Shown here in pieces: positions 21,117 through 28,506 of a DNA stretch of 64,000 bases; within the stretch, counting starts at the first letter, position 1; every line of letters starts with the position of its first letter. The notes under the pieces are model-generated. The model had not been told where the DNA came from and ran no database searches. It saw nothing but the letters and a program-made list of their open reading frames with translations. The stretch lies in the NCBI GenBank assembly GCA_033239125.1, contig BSWB01000004.1, positions 122,335,235 to 122,399,234 of the forward strand. Reading direction: 5' to 3'. The stretch comes from Fagopyrum homotropicum (taxonomy: Eukaryota > Streptophyta > Magnoliopsida > Caryophyllales > Polygonaceae). Made by a program: the position numbers and the translations under genes.

Positions 21117-21710
21117 CCTTAAGTCTACGAACCTGCTTTTACTTTAATCCAAAGTTAAAGATTTGCTTTAGCTTAGTTTAGACTTGTCTTTTCTAGGTGG
21201 TAGTGAAGCCTCAACAACCTCTACCTCGATTGTGAGCCTCAACAACCTCAATCGGTTAAGTTAGTCTTGATCTTTAGATTATAAGTTTGGGTATTTGATA
21301 CTAATCCTCGTCTTTAGAATCTTTCTATATTGAGCCTCAACAACCTGTATAGGGAGTGTCTTTTAGGTGAGTTACATAAGGTTTTTGGAACCTCAACCGT
21401 ACGATTACCTTACATTAGTATACCTTTGCATATCTCTACTCTGTCTTTACATCATTAGTATATCTTGAATCTATTGCCGCAACTGGATACCCGGAACTTT
21501 AGGATTGTTGTTTTCCCAATATCTGCAAAACTCCCATATTTACTTGCTTGATAACCTGCAATCGAGTTCGTTCCACCCAAATCCCTGTGTTCGATACTCT
21601 GGAATTCTTGCTTAACTACGTCGATCCGTACACTGCGGGTTCGCTTGCTTGATTCTAGTTTTATAAATTTAAAACTTATTTGCACTCACCTCTAGGGGCG
21701 AACAAGTTTT

Positions 21711-21728
21711 TAGCGCCGTTGCCGGGGA
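21711..21728 (+). other. Primer-binding site, element C (tRNA-Asp)
   Basis: tagcgccgttgccgggga has one mismatch to the tRNA-Asp complement and lies six bases after the LTR. Confidence 0.88.
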
Positions 21729-21805
21729 TTTGGTTTCGTCCGAATCCGGTAGCCGGTTGTCAAGCTTGGGAGCTTGCTCTCGTTATTTGATTTTTCTTTG
21801 AGTGC

Positions 21806-23476
21806 ATGCGCAGGTCTAGGAACACCGAAGATCTCTTACCTCTTGATCAAGAGCTAGAGAAAACCTTGAGACAAAGGCGCAAGGAAAAGAAGATGGCTGA
21901 AGAGAACGCACGCGATCTTCAAACGGAGTTGGCGGAGAAGGAAGCTCAACTCCGATGGAATGAGACTCTCCGCCAGGATGAGATGGATCGTCATCAATCT
22001 CAAGTTAACGGTCTACAAGACATGCTCTTCCAAATGAGGATAAAGATGAGCGACCTTGAAGATAAGGTAGGCAAGAAGTCCTCGAGAAGGAGATCAAGGT
22101 CTAGAAGAAAAAGCCACTCATCCGCTGATGATAGTGATTCTTCTATGCCACCGTTAGAAGAGATTGATCCCACGATCAATATAAATCCCTTCAATCCACA
22201 AGGAGCTGCTAATCGCCGCATCCCACCAAGGAATGTGAGAGTCGAACGTGTGGATAATGAGCCAAGAACTCTTGGCCAGCGGATGGATCCAACACAACAA
22301 CCACGCCGCTTGGGTGTGAAATTTGATGCTGAAGATGTGCAAGGGTTCAGCTTTAACCCTCAAGTTATCACTCTTGTTCGCCAAAGCCAATTTGGCGGTA
22401 CAAGTACCGAATCTCCACACCAACACTTGCAAAACTTTGAGTGTATGATGGAGACAATGAGACCGAAGAACGCTACTACCAATAGCTATAAGCTCAAACC
22501 TTTCTTTTTCTCTTTGAAAGGGAAAGCGTTGTCATGGTATCAAGCTCTTCCCAATGGGAAACTAGACACGTGGGAAGACCTTTCCGCAGAGTTTCTCACC
22601 AAATTCTTTCCGCCTTCCAAAACGGCGGAACTTAGAGGTAAGATCAATGCTTTTTCCATGAGACCTAACGAAAGTTTGTTTCAATCTTGGGAAAGGTTTC
22701 AGGATTTGCTATTGGATTGCCCTCATCATGGCATATCCAAGCTTGCCTTGCTGGAGATTTACTACAAGGGGCTGGATGCGGGAACGCAATTCAACCTCCA
22801 ATCCCTCTCATGTGGAACGTTCATGGACATGAGAGAAGATGACGCTTGGGACTTCATTGAGAAGCAAGCAAGAGTCATAGAGAAGTATTCCCACCGGAAA
22901 GTGGAGGGAAATCGTGTGGAGCAAGGAGCAAAGCTCACACATGAAGCTCAAAATCAGATTTTCTCCCTCAACAATGAGATCAAAGAGTTGAAGGAGGCTA
23001 TCAAGACCAACTTCCCAAAGCAACAAGAGAAGGATGTTGGCTATTTGGGCAACAACAACGGCGGTGATAACACCAACCGCAACAACAATAACCGGAACAA
23101 TAACCGTAATAACAATTGGAATGGAAACAACAACAACCGGAACAACAACAATTGGAACAACAATCGGGGTTCAAACAACAACAATTGGCGCTCCAATCAA
23201 CAAAATTCCGGTAACTCCTATCCTTCCAATTCCAATTCACTAACTCCACCCTCCTCTTCCTCTACTCCTTTGAAAAGCCAGGGGCAATCATCTAATGGAG
23301 AAAACAATACGGGAAAGGAGAAGCCCGATCCCATATTGGAAACGATCTTGGGAAAGCTTCAAGGGTTGGAGAACCGCATCATCAAGGTTGATGATCAAAT
23401 TTCTAAGGTTGACAAAGCTCAAAAGGTTTTGGAAAACCAAATGTTCAACCATGCGGAGGAAGTTCCTAGAAATTAA
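21806..23476 (+). CDS. gag: Element C gag polyprotein
   Basis: This 556-residue structural protein would form the cytoplasmic particle. A basic N-terminal coiled coil (residues 10-85) is followed by an SR-rich stretch (about 90-105). The retrotransposon gag domain spans about residues 225-360 (FFFSLKGKALSWYQ, FLTKFFPPSKTAELRGKINAF, WERFQDLLLDCPHHG). A second coiled coil precedes an Asn/Arg-rich tract (about 413-465). There is no CCHC zinc knuckle, so the Asn/Arg tract is the likely RNA-binding part. The frame ends at a TAA (23474-23476), where A, D and E read on into protease. The ATG at 21806 is 102 bp after the LTR. Confidence 0.9.
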   Translation: MRRSRNTEDLLPLDQELEKTLRQRRKEKKMAEENARDLQTELAEKEAQLRWNETLRQDEMDRHQSQVNGLQDMLFQMRIKMSDLEDKVGKKSSRRRSRSRRKSHSSADDSDSSMPPLEEIDPTININPFNPQGAANRRIPPRNVRVERVDNEPRTLGQRMDPTQQPRRLGVKFDAEDVQGFSFNPQVITLVRQSQFGGTSTESPHQHLQNFECMMETMRPKNATTNSYKLKPFFFSLKGKALSWYQALPNGKLDTWEDLSAEFLTKFFPPSKTAELRGKINAFSMRPNESLFQSWERFQDLLLDCPHHGISKLALLEIYYKGLDAGTQFNLQSLSCGTFMDMREDDAWDFIEKQARVIEKYSHRKVEGNRVEQGAKLTHEAQNQIFSLNNEIKELKEAIKTNFPKQQEKDVGYLGNNNGGDNTNRNNNNRNNNRNNNWNGNNNNRNNNNWNNNRGSNNNNWRSNQQNSGNSYPSNSNSLTPPSSSSTPLKSQGQSSNGENNTGKEKPDPILETILGKLQGLENRIIKVDDQISKVDKAQKVLENQMFNHAEEVPRN

Positions 23477-23521
23477 GGGAAACTCCCAGGAAAGACGGAG
23501 GACAACCCTAAGGGAAGGGTG

Positions 23522-26500
23522 ATGGCGATTACAACTAGGAGCGGAGTGACTACCACCGATCCGCAGCCTACGTTCGTTGAAGTCCCCGTAGAGAAGGACA
23601 AAGAAAAGGGGAAGGAGAAGGAAGATGTCTATGTTCCTCCTCCAGCTTTCAAACCTCCCCTACCGTTCCCTCAATCTAGAGCGCGAGCGCGCCTAGACAA
23701 GCAATTCGGTAAGTTTATAGAACTCATGAGCAAGCTGCATATTAATATACCCTTCATTGATGCTATTGTAGGTATGCCGGCTTATGGCAAGTTCTTGAAG
23801 GAGCTCCTCTCTAACAAGAGGAAGCTAGAAGATTTTGGAGAGGTCAAGATGAGTTCGGATTCTTCGGATCTCATCAAGACGATGAAGGAGAAAATGCCCC
23901 CAAAGCTGAAAGATCCGGGGTCATTTTGCATTCCCATTGGAGTGGGAGAGGTCACATATGACGCTTTATGTGACTTAGGAGCAAGTGTGAGCATCATACC
24001 ACTTGCGTTGTGCAGGAAGATCGGTTTAGGCGACCCTAAACCGGTGAAGATGACGTTATACATGGCGGATCGATCCATTACTCGTCCCGTCGGCATTGTA
24101 GAAGACGTCCCGGTCAAGCTAGGCAAGTTCTTTGTTCCCATTGATTTTGTCGTGCTTGACATTCCTGCAGATAGTCCGGTCCCGATCATACTCGGAAGAC
24201 CATTTCTTGCAACTTCCGGCTGCATGGTCGATTGCAAGAATGGAAGACTCGCTTTTGACATTGGAGAAGAGAAAGTAGAGTTCGTTCTTTCCACTCTAGT
24301 GAAGGAACCAATCTTTGACGAGAATATCTACGATATCCAAGACGAAGAAGGTTTGTCTAGGGAGGAGGTAAGTGCAATTCTCTTTAACGATCCTTTACAA
24401 AAGGTTATCACTATGAGTCTAACCAATGTAGGAGAAGAAGAAGAGTGCAAAGAGGAAATTGAATCCTTAGAAGCACAAGAAGAGATGCATGGAGTGGAGT
24501 TTGAAAAACTCCACGATGAGGCTGAGAATATCAGAATCCACGGTCATACCCTGTATTCCACGACCGTGGATTCCACGACCAAAATCGACTTCCATTCCAG
24601 AGGATATTACGGCCGTGGAACACAAGAGGAGACCGTAATTTTGACCGTGGAAGAGGGTGATCGGCTTACATCTTCAACTTCTTCTGATTCTTCTCCAAAC
24701 CACTCCACAACCTTAGAAACTTCTAAGGAAACGTCGGATGCTCCTCAAGGACCATTGGAAGCTCCGAAAGCAATGGAACTCAAACCACTTCCTACTCATC
24801 TAAGGCACGCTTTTCTTGGATCTAATTCTACCTTTCCGGTTATTGTTAGTTCCGAACTAAGCATAGATGAACATGAACAGCTCATGACTGTCCTTAGGAA
24901 ACATAGAAAAGCCATAGGCTATACTATTGAGGACTTAGTAGGAATTAAACCCTCCCTATGCATGCATAAGATACTAATGGAGGAGGATTTTAGAACTTCA
25001 AGACAACCTCAAAGGCGGTTGAATCCGACCATGAAGGAGGTTGTCAAGAAGGAAATTCTTAAACTTCTTGATGCAGGTATCATCTATCCTATCTCCGATA
25101 GCAAGTGGGTGAGCCCGGTTCAAGTAGTTCCGAAGAAGGGAGGAATGACAGTCATCACCAATAAGAACAACGAACTCATTCCTACCCGAACCGTAACTGG
25201 ATGGCGAATGTGTATAGACTACCGCAAGCTCAACAACGCAACGCGGAAGGATCACTTTCCATTGCCATTCATCGATCAGATGCCTGAAAGGTTAGCACAA
25301 CATTCATACTTTTGCTACCTTGACGGTTATAGTGGCTTCTTTCAGATTCCGATACATCCGGATGATCAAGAGAAGACCACATTCACGTGCCCTTGGGGTA
25401 CGTTCGCCTATAGGAGAATGCCGTTCGGGCTTTGCAACGCCCCAGCCACCTTTCAACGGTGCATGATGGCCATCTTCTCCGAATACGTAGAGGAAATCAT
25501 GGAAGTCTTCATGGACGACTTCTCCGTTTACGGTTCCTCTTTTAACGATTGTCTTTCTAACCTTTCTCTTGTTTTGCAAAGATGTGAAGACACTAACCTA
25601 GTTCTTAATTGGGAGAAGTGTCAGTTTATGGTTAAGGAAGGAATCGTGTTAGGTCACTTAGTCTCTAGTAGAGGGATAGAGGTAGACAGGGCCAAAATAG
25701 AGACCATAGAGAAACTTCCTCCCCCAATTTCGGTGAAGGGGATAAGAAGTTTCCTAGGACATGCTGGATTCTATAGACGTTTCATTAAGGACTTTTCTAA
25801 GATATCAAAACCTCTCACTAATCTATTGATGAAGGATGCGGTTTTTGAGTTTTCGCAGGAATGTTTAGATGCGTTTAACACCATTCGGCAAGCTCTAATT
25901 TCAGCACCTATTATCCAACCTCCGGATTGGACTCTCCCCTTCGAGATTATGTGCGATGCTAGTGACGTAGCCATTGGAGCTGTTCTTGGGCAACGAAAGG
26001 AAGGACGAACCCACGCCATATACTACGCTAGCAAGACGCTAGACGAAGCTCAGCTCAACTACGCCACCACAGAGAAGGAATTTTTAGCCATTGTCTACGC
26101 TATTGACAAGTTTCGCTCTTATCTTGTAGGTGCAAAGGTGATTGTCTACACGGATCATGCTGCGATCCGGTACCTCCTTGCGAAGAAAGATGCGAAGCCA
26201 AGGCTGATTAGATGGATTCTTCTCCTACAAGAATTTGATCTTGAGATCCGTGACAAGAAAGGCTCGGAAAATTCTGTTGCGGATCATTTGAGTCGTCTAA
26301 CACATCTAGAGGACGACCATTTGCCCATTGATGACTCCTTTCCGGACGAACACCTACATATCATAGAGGAGTGCATCAAGATAGTCTCCAAAGGTAACGA
26401 ACCATGGTTTGCTGATTTCGTTAACTATTTGGTTTTCCAGGAGATACCACCCGGACTGTCATACGCACAAAGGAAGAAGTTCTTCAAGGACGTCCGGGAA

Positions 26501-27679
26501 TACTATTGGAACGAGCCTCTCCTCTTTAAGAGAGGTCCGGATGGCATCATCCGGCGATGTGTGCCGGAAGATGAGATGCAAAGTGTCATCCGCCATTGTC
26601 ATTCACTACCTTGTGGAGGACACGCTAGTTCGAACAAAACTAGCGCAAAGGTATTGCAATCTGGATTCTATTGGCCTACTTTATTTAAAGATGTGCAATC
26701 CTTTGTTTCTTGTTGCGATGCTTGTCAAAGAACAGGCAATATTTCTAGAAGGAACGAGATGCCCCTCAACAACATCCAAGAGGTGGAGATTTTCGACGTT
26801 TGGGGAGTCGATTTCATGGGACCATTCCCATCTTCTTGTGGAAACCAATACATACTATTGGCGGTGGACTACGTTTCTAGATGGGTGGAAGCAATTGCCT
26901 CTCCCACGAATGATGCCATGGTGGTGGTTAAGTTCTTCAACAAGACCATTTTTCCACGATTCGGGACGCCAAGGACGATCATTAGTGATGGAGGTTCTCA
27001 CTTCATAGCCCGTCGCTTTGAAGCTCTTCTAGCCAAGTATGGGGTTACTCACAAGATCGCCACCCCTTACCATCCACAAACGAGTGGACAAGTTGAGATC
27101 TCAAATAGGGAGATCAAGGGAATTCTAGAGAAGACGGTTTCAAAGACTAGGAAGGATTGGTCCTTGAAGCTAGATGATGCATTATGGGCGTACCGGACAG
27201 CATACAAGACTCCCATAGGAACCACACCATACAATCTTGTGTATGGGAAGTCTTGTCATTTTCCGGTAGAGCTGGAGCACAAAGCGTTTTGGGCTATCAA
27301 GTGGCTGAATTTCGGCATGAAAGAAGCGGGAGAGAAGCGTCTCCTAGACATCAACAAGCTGGATGAACTTCGCTTGAACGCCTATGAGAACGCTAAGATT
27401 TACAAGGAAAGGGCAAAGCGTTGGCATGATAAGCATATCATTCCAAAGGACTTCAAAGAAGGAGATCAAGTTCTCCTCTTCAATTCAAGACTTCGCCTCT
27501 TTCCAGGTAAGCTTAAATCCCGTTGGACCGGACCTTTTCTAATTAAGCGCATTTTCCCCCATGGTGCAGTTGAAGTATGGGGTGAAGCTAGCGGAAGTTT
27601 TAAGGTGAACGGCCAACGACTCAAGAAGTACACGCCGGAACTCCAAGCTGAGGAGTTTGCGCCTACCGCACTCGAATAA
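23522..27679 (+). CDS. pol: Element C pol: protease, RT, RNase H, integrase
   Basis: This enzyme polyprotein is in frame with gag; the frame is already open from 23477, directly after the gag TAA, so the ATG here is only nominal. Protease: DLGAS with its Asp near residue 151. RT: about 490-690 with FMDDFSVYG (Asp 665-666). RNase H: begins at MCDASDVAIGAVLG (Asp near 812) and ends before VADHLSRL. Integrase: zinc-binding HHCC near 1025-1075, catalytic Asp 1097, Asp 1156 (SDGG) and Glu 1192 with 35-residue spacing, then a basic tail ending RLKKYTPELQ. All catalytic residues are present. The protease-RT linker holds translated palindromes. Expression requires reading past the TAA or another route. 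Confidence 0.92.
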   Translation: MAITTRSGVTTTDPQPTFVEVPVEKDKEKGKEKEDVYVPPPAFKPPLPFPQSRARARLDKQFGKFIELMSKLHINIPFIDAIVGMPAYGKFLKELLSNKRKLEDFGEVKMSSDSSDLIKTMKEKMPPKLKDPGSFCIPIGVGEVTYDALCDLGASVSIIPLALCRKIGLGDPKPVKMTLYMADRSITRPVGIVEDVPVKLGKFFVPIDFVVLDIPADSPVPIILGRPFLATSGCMVDCKNGRLAFDIGEEKVEFVLSTLVKEPIFDENIYDIQDEEGLSREEVSAILFNDPLQKVITMSLTNVGEEEECKEEIESLEAQEEMHGVEFEKLHDEAENIRIHGHTLYSTTVDSTTKIDFHSRGYYGRGTQEETVILTVEEGDRLTSSTSSDSSPNHSTTLETSKETSDAPQGPLEAPKAMELKPLPTHLRHAFLGSNSTFPVIVSSELSIDEHEQLMTVLRKHRKAIGYTIEDLVGIKPSLCMHKILMEEDFRTSRQPQRRLNPTMKEVVKKEILKLLDAGIIYPISDSKWVSPVQVVPKKGGMTVITNKNNELIPTRTVTGWRMCIDYRKLNNATRKDHFPLPFIDQMPERLAQHSYFCYLDGYSGFFQIPIHPDDQEKTTFTCPWGTFAYRRMPFGLCNAPATFQRCMMAIFSEYVEEIMEVFMDDFSVYGSSFNDCLSNLSLVLQRCEDTNLVLNWEKCQFMVKEGIVLGHLVSSRGIEVDRAKIETIEKLPPPISVKGIRSFLGHAGFYRRFIKDFSKISKPLTNLLMKDAVFEFSQECLDAFNTIRQALISAPIIQPPDWTLPFEIMCDASDVAIGAVLGQRKEGRTHAIYYASKTLDEAQLNYATTEKEFLAIVYAIDKFRSYLVGAKVIVYTDHAAIRYLLAKKDAKPRLIRWILLLQEFDLEIRDKKGSENSVADHLSRLTHLEDDHLPIDDSFPDEHLHIIEECIKIVSKGNEPWFADFVNYLVFQEIPPGLSYAQRKKFFKDVREYYWNEPLLFKRGPDGIIRRCVPEDEMQSVIRHCHSLPCGGHASSNKTSAKVLQSGFYWPTLFKDVQSFVSCCDACQRTGNISRRNEMPLNNIQEVEIFDVWGVDFMGPFPSSCGNQYILLAVDYVSRWVEAIASPTNDAMVVVKFFNKTIFPRFGTPRTIISDGGSHFIARRFEALLAKYGVTHKIATPYHPQTSGQVEISNREIKGILEKTVSKTRKDWSLKLDDALWAYRTAYKTPIGTTPYNLVYGKSCHFPVELEHKAFWAIKWLNFGMKEAGEKRLLDINKLDELRLNAYENAKIYKERAKRWHDKHIIPKDFKEGDQVLLFNSRLRLFPGKLKSRWTGPFLIKRIFPHGAVEVWGEASGSFKVNGQRLKKYTPELQAEEFAPTALE
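24537..24652 (+). promoter_or_regulatory. Palindrome cluster in the C protease-RT linker
   Basis: Copies are atccacggtcat, ttccacgaccgtgga, attacggccgtggaa and gaccgtaatttt, within coding sequence about 1 kb past the protease start. A, D and E carry clusters at the same site. Confidence 0.8.
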
Positions 27680-27720
27680 GTGCGAGATTGGTCTAGCTAC
27701 GGACCTTAAACAAAGCGCTT

Positions 27721-27738
27721 CTTGGGAGGCAACCCAAG
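27721..27738 (+). other. Post-pol hairpin, element C
   Basis: CTTGGGAGGCAACCCAAG forms a 6-bp stem with loop AGGCAA. It lies 42 bp after the pol stop, within a longer conserved stretch that starts gtctagctacggacc and continues caaagcgctt. Confidence 0.8.
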
Positions 27739-27922
27739 GTATTGCATTTTTATTTTTGTCTTCAATTCATAGACTAGTTTAGAGTAGATGTTTTTGCTTT
27801 ATTTTGCCTCGATTTCTTCCGGTATGTTCGTGTTTTTGGTTGTAGGATCGATGGAAAAGGAGAAAGGGAAGATAATGTCGAAGAAAAGTGACGAAATTTG
27901 GACTTTGAAGCTTTACAGAAGA

Positions 27923-28050
27923 TTCCACGGTCTAAATTACGGTCGTCATAGCTACAGTGGCCGTAATTCTCAAAAGCCTTTGAAAAATCACCAAAACCAC
28001 GGGTCCGTACACTTCCACGGCCGTGGAATGCCCCGACAGACCGTAATTTT
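27923..28050 (+). promoter_or_regulatory. Palindrome cluster upstream of the C internal TATA
   Basis: It contains ttccacggtctaaattacgg, cagtggccgtaatt, a perfect ttccacggccgtggaa at 28013-28028, and gaccgtaattttt. Confidence 0.8.
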
Positions 28051-28069
28051 TGGAAATTTTGCCGGCCAC

Positions 28070-28076
28070 TATAAAA
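28070..28076 (+). promoter_or_regulatory. Internal TATA box upstream of the C third ORF
   Basis: The sequence cactataaaaccc lies 437 bp before the ATG. D has cactatataaacc at the same place, and A has TATAAAAGGGG. Confidence 0.65.
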
Positions 28077-28442
28077 CCCACATTCTTCACACACTTAACC
28101 AAAATTTCCCCAATTCCACGACCTAGAAACCGAAAACCCTCCACCTCTCTCAATTCCTCGTTTTCTAATCGTTTTCAACGATTCTTCGTCCTAAACTGCA
28201 GCAAATCCAACCACGAACAGAATCCAAGCAACAAATCGAGTGGAAATCGATCAACAAACACGCATTTTGGATTTTTCAATCCGAAAAAGAGGTTACTTCT
28301 TTCTTCTTGATTTTCACGGATTTAGTTCGTTTTTGCTATAGTTTTTAGGAAGAACTGATAAAGACCGGAAGGAATTAGATTAGGACTGCTTGCTGTGGTG
28401 ATTGTTGGTGAATTTGCTGAGATTCACGAATTTCTGAGACGA

Positions 28443-28498
28443 ACCACGGCCTCTGGGTAAACCACGGCCGTAATTTCCCAAGAACAGACCGTGATTTT
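28443..28498 (+). promoter_or_regulatory. Palindrome site just upstream of the C third ORF
   Basis: Copies are accacggcctctgg, accacggccgtaattt and gaccgtgattttt. The cluster ends nine bases before the ATG at 28507. Confidence 0.75.
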
Positions 28499-28506
28499 TG
28501 CTGAAA

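Larger units (their letters stand above)
19939..21704 (+). repeat. Element C 5' LTR
   Basis: The LTR begins TGTTAGCATGAAATATTG and ends GGGGCGAACA. U3 holds a palindrome cluster (20231-20400) and the TATA box (20477-20485). Downstream are a second palindrome site (21053-21116) and dispersed GCCTCAACAACCT repeats at 21208, 21236 and 21334, with a partial copy at 21388. The U5 core ccgtacactgcgggttcgc lies near 21626. The ends match the A and D LTRs; the middle does not. Confidence 0.95.
27680..28506 (+). other. Element C pol-to-third-ORF intergenic region
   Basis: The order is: post-pol hairpin (27721-27738), palindrome cluster (27923-28050), TATA box (28070-28076), about 370 bp of leader, palindrome cluster (28443-28498), ATG. 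The arrangement is the same as in A and D. Small overlapping frames at 27774-28310 are not convincing. Confidence 0.75.

Noticed and set aside
23782..24294. A 170-codon minus-strand frame, with similar ones at 43138-43473 and 60804-61430
   Set aside because: They are shadows opposite the conserved protease coding sequence.
26409..27008. A 199-codon plus frame inside the C integrase, also at 63482-63823
   Set aside because: It is an alternative frame of pol with no conserved domain; similarity between copies follows from the pol sequence.
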